Source of the DNA: Caldisericum exile AZM16c01
Lineage (GTDB): Bacteria > Caldisericota > Caldisericia > Caldisericales > Caldisericaceae
Direction of reading: 5' to 3'
Length of the DNA: 64,000 nucleotides
Assembly: GCF_000284335.1 (NCBI RefSeq)
Contig: NC_017096.1
Span: 1,178,001 to 1,242,000 of the forward strand
Position numbers and translations under genes: made by a program. How positions within the stretch are numbered: position 1 is the first letter of the stretch; each line of letters starts with the position of its first letter. The notes below the pieces were generated by a model. It was not told where the DNA came from and made no database searches. It saw only the letters and a list, made by a program, of their open reading frames with translations. Shown piece after piece: positions 18,304-27,449 of the stretch.

Positions 18304-18681
18304 TTAAATTTTTACTACTTCACTTTCCCAAAGCCCATGAATATTACAATAAGAAAGTGCAAAAAGTTCTCCATCAGTGCCAATCTTTGCAACAAATGTT
18401 ACATCTGGCTCAGTATAAACCTGTGATGTGTTTGGACCATTTGTAGATGCACCGTGAGAGTCAAATGTAAATCTCGCAAGCAAATACGGGAATTTTCCAT
18501 CTGCTGGTTTAAAGTAAACCTCGATCCACTCAATGTGATGTTCAGTTGTATTAGGATGCGGAATTTCTTTACCAACAGAAACCCTAATCTTTGTCTTATC
18601 TCCTTTTTCAAGAACTTCAATAACTGGGGTGTGCTTCTCTTTTGTAAAATCTGCCGTTTGAATTAAATCTTTTAGTGCCAT
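18304..18681 (-). CDS. Class II superoxide reductase (neelaredoxin type)
   Basis: A 125-residue 1Fe superoxide reductase with only the catalytic domain. Ligands are His in KEKHTPV, IPHPNTTEHHIEW and Cys/His in SYCNIHGLWES. It lacks the N-terminal desulforedoxin centre of its neighbour. Having both classes side by side is unusual but not unprecedented in anaerobes. The Shine-Dalgarno is aaggagg. It sits second in the operon, 53 nt after the flavoprotein. Confidence 0.94.
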   Translation of the reverse strand: MALKDLIQTADFTKEKHTPVIEVLEKGDKTKIRVSVGKEIPHPNTTEHHIEWIEVYFKPADGKFPYLLARFTFDSHGASTNGPNTSQVYTEPDVTFVAKIGTDGELFALSYCNIHGLWESEVVKI

Positions 18682-18734
18682 TTCCTACCTCCTTATTTAT
18701 AATTATTTTAAATCACTTAATTATACCATAAATT

Positions 18735-19919
18735 TCATAAAATTCCAATAGACTTATGTGCCTCTACAATACGCATTACAATTTCATTAACTTTTTCGAT
18801 ATCTTCCTTTTTTGGAAGGCCCTTAAATTCAAGTTCACCAAGCATTTCTACCTTTAGGTTTCCTATGTGTTCTTTTACCCATTTAATAGTCATTCCACCC
18901 CAGCCATAAGAGGTAATGAAAGATGCAAATTTTGTTTTCGGTTTAATGGCATTCACAAAATAAGTAATGCTTGCCCCAAGTGGATGCGGCCCTGTTAAAA
19001 CTGTTGGAAAGGCAAAAATAATCGTTGCAGCATCAACAAGAGAAATTGCAATTTCCCCAAGATCCGCAGAGACAAGGTTAAATGGTGTAACTTTTATTCC
19101 ATTTTCAACCAATCTATTATAGAGTTCATCTACAATTACTTTTGTGCTCCCATGCATCGATGTGTAAAGAACCACAACTTCATTTTTAACGACAGGAGAA
19201 ATCCAGTCAAGGTAAGCATTTATTATAAACTTAGGGTCATTCCACATAGGACCATGACTTGGAGCAATAATTTCAAAGTCAAATTTTTCAATTTTGTTTA
19301 TATTACTCTTTATAAAATTCCTAAATGGCATCATTATCTCAGCGTAGTATCTTTTTGCCCCTTCGAGAACAATTTCGCTATTCTTTGCGTACAATTCAGA
19401 AGTTGCATAATGGGATCCAAAGAAATCACATGTAAAAAGTATTTTATCTTCTTGAAGATATGTACTCATCGTTTCTGGCCAGTGAACCCAAGGAGTAAAA
19501 ATAAAAGTGAGGGTTTTATTACCCAAGGAAAGCTTGTCGTAGTCTTTTATTACAATAAATTTTTCATCAGGAATTCCAAGATGCTCAATCAAAAGTTCTT
19601 TACACTTTTCATTTGTAACAACTTTTGCATCTGGATACATCTCAAGAATTTTTGGGATACTACCCGAATGATCTTGTTCTGCATGTTGAGAAATTATATA
19701 ATCAACTTTCAAATCCTTAAATTCCTTTAAATTGTTTATAAGACCATCTTGAAGTGCAGGATCAACAGTATCAATAAGTGCCGTATACTGTGAACCTATT
19801 ATTAAGTATGAATTATAACTTGTGCCGTTTGGAAGTGGAATAATTTCATCAAATAATTTTCTATCCCAGTGATTTACGCCTACTGCATAGACGCCATCTT
19901 TAATTTTTCTAACACTCAT
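18735..19919 (-). CDS. fprA: A-type flavoprotein (FprA-like O2/NO reductase)
   Basis: A 394-residue flavodiiron protein that reduces O2 (or NO) to water (or N2O). The N-terminal metallo-beta-lactamase-like diiron domain has the flavodiiron signature H-x-E-x-D-H (SQHAEQDHSGSIP, near residue 79) with further ligands in FTPWVHWPETM, CDFFGSH and APSHGPMW. The C-terminal flavodoxin domain (about 250-394) starts VVLYTSMHGST. A C-terminal rubredoxin is absent. It is the first gene of the oxygen-defence operon, with a consensus promoter at 19940-19967 and aaggagg before the ATG. Confidence 0.96.
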   Translation of the reverse strand: MSVRKIKDGVYAVGVNHWDRKLFDEIIPLPNGTSYNSYLIIGSQYTALIDTVDPALQDGLINNLKEFKDLKVDYIISQHAEQDHSGSIPKILEMYPDAKVVTNEKCKELLIEHLGIPDEKFIVIKDYDKLSLGNKTLTFIFTPWVHWPETMSTYLQEDKILFTCDFFGSHYATSELYAKNSEIVLEGAKRYYAEIMMPFRNFIKSNINKIEKFDFEIIAPSHGPMWNDPKFIINAYLDWISPVVKNEVVVLYTSMHGSTKVIVDELYNRLVENGIKVTPFNLVSADLGEIAISLVDAATIIFAFPTVLTGPHPLGASITYFVNAIKPKTKFASFITSYGWGGMTIKWVKEHIGNLKVEMLGELEFKGLPKKEDIEKVNEIVMRIVEAHKSIGIL

Positions 19920-19939
19920 TTTCGACCTCCTTCTTATTA

Positions 19940-19967
19940 ATTATACCACTAAATTATTACTTTTCAA
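19940..19967 (-). promoter_or_regulatory. Promoter of the oxygen-defence operon
   Basis: On the minus strand TTGAAA (19967-19962), 16-nt spacer, TATAAT (19945-19940). The -35 box overlaps the stop region of the upstream membrane-protein gene. I see no clear operator beside it. Confidence 0.7.
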
Positions 19968-20539
19968 GTATTAATTTCTTGCTTCTCAATCTTTTTCATT
20001 GAAAGTTGCACTCTTATAAAGCCAATAAGAAAAGTTATAAAGCCTATTATCATTGAAATTATACTTCTAATAATTTTACCAATGTCTTTCGTAACATATG
20101 GAGTGGATTCCTTTATTATCTTACCGCTTTCGTCTATAACTGGTGGCGGATAATTTATATTGTAAAAACCACTCACAAGGTTTATAGAAGAAATAATAAA
20201 AATCGTTATACCAACATAGCAAAGAAGATAAAAGAAAATCGCCTCAAAAAAATTCATTGAGGATTCATATTGTATATCCGAAATTTTCCCAAGCCGTTTT
20301 TCTTTAACAATAAAATACCAGTGAAAAAGGAAAATTATAAGACCCAAAAAAGTCATTACGATGCCCTCATATAAATCTTTAAAATAAAAATACTTATTAT
20401 ACCATATTTCCGTTCCTGGGTAATAAATCGAAGTTAAAGCATTCGTAGTCTTTATGAGACCGACAATAAGAAAGATTACACCTGTAAGGCTAACGTAAAA
20501 AAGATAGATACTTCTTACAATATCAACTTTGTTTTTCAT
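19964..20539 (-). CDS. Four-helix membrane protein, DUF5671-like
   Basis: A 191-residue integral membrane protein with about four hydrophobic helices: SIYLFYVSLTGVIFLIVGLI, VMTFLGLIIFLFHWYFIV, IFFYLLCYVGITIFIISSI and IISMIIGFITFLIGFI. The overall look resembles DUF5671, but the match is by eye only and no function is known. The Shine-Dalgarno ggaggga precedes the ATG. It is separated from ispF upstream and the flavoprotein operon downstream by short gaps. Confidence 0.7.
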   Translation of the reverse strand: MKNKVDIVRSIYLFYVSLTGVIFLIVGLIKTTNALTSIYYPGTEIWYNKYFYFKDLYEGIVMTFLGLIIFLFHWYFIVKEKRLGKISDIQYESSMNFFEAIFFYLLCYVGITIFIISSINLVSGFYNINYPPPVIDESGKIIKESTPYVTKDIGKIIRSIISMIIGFITFLIGFIRVQLSMKKIEKQEINT

Positions 20540-20584
20540 TTTTCCCTCCTTTATTTTCTATTCTACTGTATTATAAATTATCTA

Positions 20585-21061
20585 TTAAATTTCTAAAACT
20601 ACAATTGCAAGTGTCTGAACGCCCTCTTTTCTACCAACAAACCCCATGCCTTCGTTTGTTTTTCCTTTTATACTTATCCTATCTTTTTCAATTCCAAGAA
20701 TTTTTGCGATTACCTCACGCATTGAATCAGTAAAAGGAGCAATTCTCGGCTCTTCAAGAATCACTACGCTATCGATGTTAATAATACTTACATGATTCTG
20801 ATCAAGTTTCTCTTTTACTCTGGATAGAAGGACTGTGCTTCTTATATTCTTTAGGTTCGGGTCGTTGTCAGGAAACCACTTGCCAATATCACCCCAACTC
20901 AATGCACCTAAGATTGCATCAATAATTGCATGAATTAGAGCATCACCATCGGAATGTCCATACAGGCCTTTATCAAACGGAATCTCAACTCCTCCAAGAT
21001 AGAGAGTCTTGCCTTCTACAAATCTGTGGGAATCGTAGCCAATACCTATTCTTGTTTCCAT
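20585..21061 (-). CDS. ispF: 2-C-methyl-D-erythritol 2,4-cyclodiphosphate synthase
   Basis: IspF makes MEcPP in the MEP isoprenoid pathway. The 158-residue protein has the zinc-binding motif GYDSHRF (Asp, His), GHSDGDALIHAIIDAILGAL, GDIGKWFPDNDP, and the late IKGKTNEGMGFVGRKEG. It overlaps ispD by 16 nt, matching the frequent ispD-ispF pairing, and is the last gene of the operon coaX-dus-greA-lysS-radA-ispD-ispF. Confidence 0.97.
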   Translation of the reverse strand: METRIGIGYDSHRFVEGKTLYLGGVEIPFDKGLYGHSDGDALIHAIIDAILGALSWGDIGKWFPDNDPNLKNIRSTVLLSRVKEKLDQNHVSIINIDSVVILEEPRIAPFTDSMREVIAKILGIEKDRISIKGKTNEGMGFVGRKEGVQTLAIVVLEI

Positions 21062-21714
21062 GTCCGTGAAAATATTTCTGCTAAAAATATATCAAGTGGG
21101 GTCGTTATTTTAAAATTTTCGTAAAGCCCATCCACGACTTTCACAGGAATATTTGCCCTTTCAAAAAGAATGGATTCGTCGAATATCGAGTCATCTAATA
21201 TAGAATTTTTGTATAATTGAATAAGGAGATCTTTTCTGAAACCCTCGGGTGTTTGTACTTCAAAGAGTTTTGTCCTGTCAAAAGTTTTTTTGACAAAACC
21301 ATTTTCTACTTCTTTTATTGTGTGCCTTACGGGAACTGCAGGTATTACACAATCAAAATTTTTGAGATTTTCTAAAATTCTTACAACAAGTTCTCTATTT
21401 ATAAAAGGTCTTGCACCGTCATGCACAAGCACTCTCTCGCCTTTTGCAATCTCAACCCCATTTTTAACAGAAACTGCACGAGTTTCTCCGCCTTTAATAA
21501 GTGAAAGATTTTTATATTTATTTGCAAGGTTTTTTCCTTTTTCAAAGTTGTCATCATTAAGAACAAGAATTATCTCTTTTATTTCGTCAACTTTTAAAAA
21601 AACCCCGATTGAGAATTCTACAACAAATTTCCCGTTAATCTTTACAAAATTCTTGTCAACACCATTTGCGCGTGTAGACTTACCTGCTGCAACAATGATA
21701 GCAGAAACATCCAT
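21046..21714 (-). CDS. ispD: 2-C-methyl-D-erythritol 4-phosphate cytidylyltransferase
   Basis: IspD attaches CMP to MEP in isoprenoid synthesis. The 222-residue protein has the nucleotidyltransferase start AIIVAAGKSTRANGVDKNFVKI, GGETRAVSVKNGVE, VLVHDGARPFI and VRHTIKEVENGFVKKTFDR, all family motifs. It overlaps radA upstream by one base and ispF downstream by 16. The uridylyl alternative (TarI) is less likely given ispF next door. Confidence 0.96.
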   Translation of the reverse strand: MDVSAIIVAAGKSTRANGVDKNFVKINGKFVVEFSIGVFLKVDEIKEIILVLNDDNFEKGKNLANKYKNLSLIKGGETRAVSVKNGVEIAKGERVLVHDGARPFINRELVVRILENLKNFDCVIPAVPVRHTIKEVENGFVKKTFDRTKLFEVQTPEGFRKDLLIQLYKNSILDDSIFDESILFERANIPVKVVDGLYENFKITTPLDIFLAEIFSRTWKQE

Positions 21715-23039
21715 TAGAAAACTATCTCCTTTGCTTCTTCAACTGTAGAAACAAAAAATAAATTTATGTCATTAATTTTTAATTTCCCTTCAAAAAACTT
21801 TGGGATAACAAAGTTTTCAAAGCCGAGGCTTTTCCCTTGTTTTACCATTCTCTCAATACCAACAGTTGGGCGAACTTCTCCCGAAAGTCCCAATTCACCC
21901 AAAACAACTGATTTGTTAATCAATGGCTTCTCGTAATAGGAAGAAACTATTGATAATGCAAATGCAAGATCGTTTGTTCTATCATCTGGTTTAAATCCAC
22001 CTACAACATTCACATAAATATCAAAACCACCCAATTTTATTCGTAATCTTTTCTCAATAATTGCAATCAAAAGCAAAAGTCTATTATAGTCAATGCCGCT
22101 TGCAACTCGCCTTGGGATTGGGAATATCGTAGGCGTAACAAGAGATTGCACCTCAAAGAATATGGGAAGGCTTCCCTCTAATGCCGATGTTATAACAGAC
22201 CCTTCCTTCAAAACCCCACCTGAAAGAAACTCAAGCGACGGATTTTTAACTTCGATAAGCCCTTGTTCCCCCATTTCAAAAAATCCAACCTCATTTGTTG
22301 TGCCAAAACGATTTTTAACTCCCCTAAAAAGCCTTAAGATATCATTTCTCGTTCCGTCGATATAAAAAACGCCGTCAACCATGTGTTCAATAGTTTTTGG
22401 TCCTGCAATTGTTCCTTCTTTCGTTACATGTCCAATGAGAATAACGGAAACTCCGTGTTTTTTTGCAATTTCAATGAGGATTCTAGTGCACTCTTTTACT
22501 TGGTTTATGTTTCCTTGTGCACCTTCAACATCTTTAGAAAACACCGTTTGAATGGAATCAATAACAAGTAATATTGGTTTTCTTGACAATGTTAAATCTC
22601 TTATTAGGTCTATGTCTTGCTCTGTGAGAAGTTCTATGTTCTTGTTGTGGATATTTAGCCTTTCTGCACGCATCATTATCTGTTCTTTTGATTCTTCACC
22701 AGAGACATAAAGCACACGTCCAAATTTTGCAACCCTATCAAGCACTTCAAGGATAAGAGTTGATTTTCCTATACCTGGTTCTCCACCTATTAAAATTATA
22801 GAGCCCCTGACGATACCACCACCAAGGACTCTGTCAAATTCGTTAATACCTGTTTTTATACGCTCAAATTTCTCGCTCTTACCAGTTTCAAGTGTTACTA
22901 TATTTACGTCCTCTTTTTCGGATTCTTCTTCCTCAACAAACGAATTCCAACTTCCACACTGAGGACATTTACCTAATTTAACTGGCGATTTATACCCACA
23001 AACAGTGCAAACATATCCACTACTCTTCTTCTTTTTCAT
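21714..23039 (-). CDS. radA: DNA repair protein RadA
   Basis: RadA (Sms) is a RecA-like ATPase and helicase that drives branch migration in recombination. It has an N-terminal zinc finger (CTVCGYKSPVKLGKCPQCGSW), Walker A GGEPGIGKSTL (about residue 86), the RadA-specific KNRFGTTNEVGFFEM, and a C-terminal Lon-like domain (VGGFKPDDRTNDLAFALSIVSS, GELGLSGEVR). Length 441 is normal. Its start overlaps the lysS end by 20 nt. Confidence 0.97.
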   Translation of the reverse strand: MKKKKSSGYVCTVCGYKSPVKLGKCPQCGSWNSFVEEEESEKEDVNIVTLETGKSEKFERIKTGINEFDRVLGGGIVRGSIILIGGEPGIGKSTLILEVLDRVAKFGRVLYVSGEESKEQIMMRAERLNIHNKNIELLTEQDIDLIRDLTLSRKPILLVIDSIQTVFSKDVEGAQGNINQVKECTRILIEIAKKHGVSVILIGHVTKEGTIAGPKTIEHMVDGVFYIDGTRNDILRLFRGVKNRFGTTNEVGFFEMGEQGLIEVKNPSLEFLSGGVLKEGSVITSALEGSLPIFFEVQSLVTPTIFPIPRRVASGIDYNRLLLLIAIIEKRLRIKLGGFDIYVNVVGGFKPDDRTNDLAFALSIVSSYYEKPLINKSVVLGELGLSGEVRPTVGIERMVKQGKSLGFENFVIPKFFEGKLKINDINLFFVSTVEEAKEIVF

Positions 23040-24510
23040 TAACCTCTTTTTTCTTAAGTTGTGGGAAAAGAATTACTTCTCTTATTGAATCTTTGCCTGT
23101 TAAAATCATTACAAGCCTATCGATCCCTATTCCAAGCCCACCAGTTGGTGGCAAACCATACTCCATTGCCTCGATATAGTCCATATCCATTTCCTGCGCT
23201 TCAACATCACCCTTTTTCTTTGCTTCCATCTGCTCATAGAATCGCTCATATTGGTCCTGTGGATCGTTTAACTCAGAGAATGCATTTGCAAGTTCAAGAC
23301 CGCCTATAAAGAGCTCAAATCTGTCAACCATATGAGGATCGTATGAAGTTCTTTTTGCAAGTGGAGATATTTCGATTGGGAATTCATAAACAAAAGTTGG
23401 CTGTATGAGATGTTCTTCAACCTTCTTATCAAAGACTTCGTTGATGAGGTTCCCAACAGTAAGTGGCTTGTCCATCTTGATATCGAGCCTATTTAAAATA
23501 CTCTGTGCATTACTTAAATCTCTTAACTCTTCAAGAGTCACTCCTGCATATTCATTAAGTGCCTCTTCAAACTTTATCCTTCTGAAGGGTGGAGTAAAGT
23601 CAATTTCATGCCCTAAAAATGTCACCTTTGGTGTCCCATTTACAGAAAGTGCAACTTCGTAAAGAAGATTTTCTACAAAATTCATCACGTCTGTGTAATC
23701 TGCATAAGCCCAATAGGCTTCGAGCATGGTAAATTCAGGATTGTGCTTTGTTGAAATACCTTCGTTTCTAAAGTTCCTATTTATTTCATAAACTTTCTCA
23801 AATCCTCCAACAATCAAACGCTTTAAATAAAGTTCTGGTGCAATTCTCAAATACATCTCTTGGTCAAGTGCGTTGTAGTAAGTCTTGAATGGCCTTGCCG
23901 ATGCACCACCAGCAATTGGCTGCAACATGGGTGTTTCAACTTCAATAAAACCGCTCTTATCGAAAACTTCCCTTATCTTTTGGATAATTTTGCTTCTTTT
24001 GACGAATGTTTCAAGGACGTCTCTATTTGCAATTAAATCAAGGTATCGCCTTCTATATCTAAGTTCGGTGTCCTTAAGACCATGATATTTCTCTGGAAGT
24101 ACTTTTATTGCCTTTGTAAGAAGTTCGAAATCTGTTACCTCAATTGTTATTTCGCCCGTATGAGTTTTAAAAAGTTTTCCTTTAACTCCAATAAAGTCGC
24201 CTATGTCTATTGCTTTCTTAAAGAAATTATACTTTTCTTCCCCAAGGTTATCGAGCCTGAAGTATAGTTGAATATCAGATGAAAAATCTCTCAGAACTAC
24301 AAAACTTGCTTTTCCATGACCTCTTATAGCCATTATTCTGCCACGTGCTTCAATAACTTTGTCTATAAGTTCATCAAAATGATCTTTAAGATATTTATTA
24401 TTAAAAGACGTTATAAATCTTCGCCCATACGGATCTACGCCTGAAGCCTTTAAAATTTGGACTAATTCTGCCCTCTTTCTCTCTACTTCGTTTAGGTTTG
24501 GAAGTTCCAT
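23020..24510 (-). CDS. lysS: Lysyl-tRNA synthetase, class II
   Basis: LysS charges tRNA-Lys. The 496-residue protein has an OB-fold anticodon domain (about 55-145) and the class II core: motif 1 around FIEVETPMLQPIAGGASARPF, motif 2 FRNEGISTKHNPEFT, and motif 3 GLGIGIDRLVMILTG near residue 470. I prefer ATG 24510, behind aaagggtgat, to the GTG at 24519; it starts within the greA stop region, so translation is probably coupled. In the operon greA-lysS-radA this order is common. Confidence 0.97.
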   Translation of the reverse strand: MELPNLNEVERKRAELVQILKASGVDPYGRRFITSFNNKYLKDHFDELIDKVIEARGRIMAIRGHGKASFVVLRDFSSDIQLYFRLDNLGEEKYNFFKKAIDIGDFIGVKGKLFKTHTGEITIEVTDFELLTKAIKVLPEKYHGLKDTELRYRRRYLDLIANRDVLETFVKRSKIIQKIREVFDKSGFIEVETPMLQPIAGGASARPFKTYYNALDQEMYLRIAPELYLKRLIVGGFEKVYEINRNFRNEGISTKHNPEFTMLEAYWAYADYTDVMNFVENLLYEVALSVNGTPKVTFLGHEIDFTPPFRRIKFEEALNEYAGVTLEELRDLSNAQSILNRLDIKMDKPLTVGNLINEVFDKKVEEHLIQPTFVYEFPIEISPLAKRTSYDPHMVDRFELFIGGLELANAFSELNDPQDQYERFYEQMEAKKKGDVEAQEMDMDYIEAMEYGLPPTGGLGIGIDRLVMILTGKDSIREVILFPQLKKKEVNEKEEE

Positions 24511-24511
24511 C

Positions 24512-25003
24512 CTAATCACCCTTTACTATCTTTAAAATCTTGTATCTAACTGTTCCTTTTGGAATTTGTATTTCAACTATCTCGTTTACTTTGTGCCCAA
24601 TAAGACCTCGTCCAACAGGAGAAGTTGATGAAATTTTTCCATCGTCAGGGTCGGATTCAGCTGGACCTACGATGTAATAACTTACAACTTTTCCCGTTGA
24701 AAGGTTCTTCAATTCGACTTTACAACCGATATTTACCTTATCTGTATCAACTGCATCTTCATCTATTATCTCTGCCTTTGAAAGGATTGCTTCCAATTCT
24801 GCAATTCTACTTTCGTTAAAGGCCTGTTCCTGCTTTGCCGCATCATATTCAGAATTTTCAGAAAGATCTCCAAAAGTTATCGCCTGCTTGATTCTTTCAG
24901 AAATCTCCTGACGAATGACTGTTTTTCTTTCTTCTAATTCTTTTTTAAGTTCCTCATAACCTTTACGAGAAATTTGGATTTTCCCTTCAACTTGTTCTTC
25001 CAT
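24512..25003 (-). CDS. greA: Transcription elongation factor GreA
   Basis: GreA rescues backtracked RNA polymerase by stimulating transcript cleavage. The 163-residue protein has the N-terminal coiled coil with the acidic tip (FGDLSENSEYDAAKQEQAF) and a C-terminal FKBP-like domain ending TSPVGRGLIGHKVNEIVEI. The start is ATG 25003, preceded by ggaggt; the 12 extra residues of the longer frame lie inside the dus coding region. It overlaps dus by 17 nt. Confidence 0.97.
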   Translation of the reverse strand: MEEQVEGKIQISRKGYEELKKELEERKTVIRQEISERIKQAITFGDLSENSEYDAAKQEQAFNESRIAELEAILSKAEIIDEDAVDTDKVNIGCKVELKNLSTGKVVSYYIVGPAESDPDDGKISSTSPVGRGLIGHKVNEIVEIQIPKGTVRYKILKIVKGD

Positions 25004-25988
25004 CTTTAACCTCCGTTTCATCAAAAAAAGCCCTGACAAGAGCTATTGCTTCTTCCTTAGTTTTTATACTATTTGCATATCTTCTAAACTCTGCTGCTCT
25101 TCTTATTCCTCTTGCATACTTAATAAAGTGTTTTCTCATCTCAACTATTCCTTTTTCCTCTCCATAAAATTCAACGGCACTTTCTATATGTCTTACTATT
25201 ATATCTATTTTTTCTTTATTTGGAATATCTAATTTGATGTTTTCTTTTAAAAATTTATAGGAAGATTTCAAAAACCACGGACGCCCTATTGTTGCACGTC
25301 CAATCATAACATAAGGTGCATTTGTCTTCTCAAAAAGCGCCTTTACGTCTTCCTCCTCTTCAACACCTCCATTTGCTACAATAGGAATTTTTGCCTTTGC
25401 CACAATTTCAGCAATCGCATCCCAATCTTCGCTTTCCTTTTTAAAACCTTCTTCCGTCGTTATTGCATGGATCGTTAAAAATGACACGCCCTCATTCTCT
25501 GCAATTTTTAAAACTCCAGATAGCACATTTTCGCCTTTATTAAAACCTTTCCTTACTTTAAGAGATACAGGTAAGTCCGAAGAACTTTTAACAGCATGAA
25601 CAATCTTTGCAAGTCTCGTAAGATCTTTCAAAAGATATGATCCAGATCCATCTTTCACAATTTTTGGGACTGGGCAACCTGCGTTTATGTCAATTCCATC
25701 AAATTTAAGATTAGTCACGAATTTTGAAGCATGTGCAAACGCATCGATATCCGAGCCAAAAAGTTGCACGAAAATCGGGTGCTCTTCGGGATAAAACTTA
25801 AGAAGCCCAAGTGTATTTTTATCCTTGAATTTTATTCCCATCACAGAAACCATTTCAGTAAAAACAATTCCCGCACCAAAAGATCGAACAACCCTCCTAA
25901 AAGGGGAGTCAGTGTATCCTGCAAGAGGTGCAAGAAATATAGGAATTTCGGGATTAAGCCTATTCAAGGTGTCATTTTCCTTTAACAT
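24987..25988 (-). CDS. dus: tRNA-dihydrouridine synthase
   Basis: A 333-residue FMN enzyme that reduces uridines in tRNA D-loops. Family motifs are APLAGYTDSPFRRVVRSFGA, the catalytic Cys in DINAGCPVPKIVKDGSGSYLL, SLKVRKGF, ANGGVEEEEDV and MIGRATIGRPWF. It resembles the DusB branch common in bacteria, but the exact target uridine is not determinable. It lies between greA and coaX, overlapping each by 17 nt. Confidence 0.95.
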   Translation of the reverse strand: MLKENDTLNRLNPEIPIFLAPLAGYTDSPFRRVVRSFGAGIVFTEMVSVMGIKFKDKNTLGLLKFYPEEHPIFVQLFGSDIDAFAHASKFVTNLKFDGIDINAGCPVPKIVKDGSGSYLLKDLTRLAKIVHAVKSSSDLPVSLKVRKGFNKGENVLSGVLKIAENEGVSFLTIHAITTEEGFKKESEDWDAIAEIVAKAKIPIVANGGVEEEEDVKALFEKTNAPYVMIGRATIGRPWFLKSSYKFLKENIKLDIPNKEKIDIIVRHIESAVEFYGEEKGIVEMRKHFIKYARGIRRAAEFRRYANSIKTKEEAIALVRAFFDETEVKDGRTS

Positions 25989-26742
25989 ATTCGTAAATGC
26001 TATAAAGCCCTTTTATTGTAAGAAGTTTGTCAAATATTTCTATTCTCTTTGAAACACCTTCCATAATATGGGATATACCACCAGTGCCAATGACACGTAC
26101 TTTTTCTCCAAGTTCTTCTTCAATGAGTTCTATAAGTCTATCAACAAGGCCACCAAAACCATTTATAACACCTGACTGCATTTCTTCAACGGTATTTCTT
26201 CCTATCGCACTTTTTGGTTTCACAAGTTCAATTCTTGGTAGTTGTGCAGTTTTTCTAAAAAGTTCTGTTGAAGCAGGAAGCACGCCAATTGTTATAGGAC
26301 CTCCAACGAATCTTCCATCTTTTGTAATTACAGAGAATGTTGTTGCCGTTCCGAAATCAACTGTTACGGCATTTTCATTCGGAAATAATTTATGTGCCTC
26401 AAAAATGTCGCAAATTCTATCTGCACCTACAAACCTTGGTTCGTCAACATCAAATTTTATTCCAATCGGTAACTCAGAGTTAATAAGAATTGCATCTCTC
26501 CCAGCCATTTTTCGTGCAACTGCTCTAAAGACAGGTGTAAGAGATGGGACAACAGAAGAGATTACAACATCCTCAACGTTTCCGTGAAGTTTCTCTTCTC
26601 TAATAAATTGCAGAAGTAACAACCTATATTCATCAGATGTCCTTCCGCTATCTGTTACAATTCTTAAAGTATTTAGAAGCATTCCCTTTTCAAAGAATCC
26701 AAACACAATATTTGTGTTTCCAATATCTACCGTTATAACCAT
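25972..26742 (-). CDS. coaX: Type III pantothenate kinase
   Basis: CoaX phosphorylates pantothenate, the first step of CoA synthesis. The 256-residue ASKHA-fold protein begins VITVDIGNTNIVFGFF (phosphate loop), and has FVGADRICDIFEAH, VDFGTATTFSVI and GGPITIGVLPASTEL as in the family. The Shine-Dalgarno taggagg precedes the ATG. It is the first gene of the seven-gene minus-strand operon and is divergent from the aldolase gene. Confidence 0.96.
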   Translation of the reverse strand: MVITVDIGNTNIVFGFFEKGMLLNTLRIVTDSGRTSDEYRLLLLQFIREEKLHGNVEDVVISSVVPSLTPVFRAVARKMAGRDAILINSELPIGIKFDVDEPRFVGADRICDIFEAHKLFPNENAVTVDFGTATTFSVITKDGRFVGGPITIGVLPASTELFRKTAQLPRIELVKPKSAIGRNTVEEMQSGVINGFGGLVDRLIELIEEELGEKVRVIGTGGISHIMEGVSKRIEIFDKLLTIKGLYSIYEYVKGK

Positions 26743-26816
26743 TTTTACCTCCTAACTTTCTATTTTACACAAAAAACAGGTATTTTGGTATAATAATTTG
26801 GCGAAAGGTGGTTAAA

Positions 26817-27449
26817 ATGAAGAGACAAATAAAAGAAGATATAGCAGCGATTGGAAGAAGACTGTATGAGCATCAACTTAACGGAAGTTACGGTGGAAAT
26901 TTTTCAGTAAGAGAAGAGGAATTTATATACATAACTCCTTCAGGTGTTCCCAAAGACGAATTAGACTACTCAGATATTCTTGTAATTGATTTCAGTGGAA
27001 ACGTCGTTGAAGGTGAAGGGAAACCTTCTTCGGAAATTCTTTTTCACATAAAAATTTATAAAGTTCGTCCTGACGTAAACGCAATAATACATGCCCACCC
27101 ACCATATGCAACAGGTTTTGCTATTGCAAACTCTTCAATTCCAAACAATGTCCACGAAGAATCTACTCTAATATTGGGAGATGTGCCTGTAATTCCTTAT
27201 GAGATAACTTCCTCAAAAGAACTTGCAGAAAATATTGGTAAGGCAATACAAGACCATAACGCTCTCCTTCTTGCAAACCACGGTGCACTTACCGTTGGGG
27301 ACACACTGGAAAGAGCATTTAGAAGAATGGAAGAACTCGAAAATCTGTGCAAGATGCTAACTGTTGCAAACCTTCTTGGTGGAGCAAAGCCAATTCCTCA
27401 AGATAAACTTGAAAATCTCCTGACTTTATCACTTACTCTTCATTTTTGA
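26817..27449 (+). CDS. Class II aldolase/adducin-family protein with IS-altered C-terminus
   Basis: A 210-residue zinc aldolase fold related to L-fuculose-phosphate aldolase. Substrate and metal motifs are SGVPKDELDYSDILVID, IIHAHPPYATGFAI (His-x-His) and LLANHGALTVG (His). I start it at ATG 26817, five bases after aaggtgg. The gene has been cut by the IS1634-type element: from about 27419 the frame runs into the IS end and finishes TLSLTLHF. The duplicated copy beyond the IS carries what was presumably the native end (ELKKKRGL, stop at 29482-29484). Because all catalytic motifs are upstream, the protein may still work. The sugar substrate is unknown. Confidence 0.88.
   Translation: MKRQIKEDIAAIGRRLYEHQLNGSYGGNFSVREEEFIYITPSGVPKDELDYSDILVIDFSGNVVEGEGKPSSEILFHIKIYKVRPDVNAIIHAHPPYATGFAIANSSIPNNVHEESTLILGDVPVIPYEITSSKELAENIGKAIQDHNALLLANHGALTVGDTLERAFRRMEELENLCKMLTVANLLGGAKPIPQDKLENLLTLSLTLHF
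27324..27418 (+). repeat. Left copy of the target duplication around the IS
   Basis: These 95 bases (96 if base 27419 is counted) within the aldolase 3' region are identical to 29359-29453, base for base. The two copies directly flank the inserted element. They begin agaatggaag and end gaaaatct. Confidence 0.93.

Noticed and set aside
19152-19730. A 192-codon frame opposite the flavoprotein gene
   Set aside because: The minus-strand flavoprotein is clearly real, and this frame has no family resemblance and a Cys/Phe/Asn-rich shadow composition.
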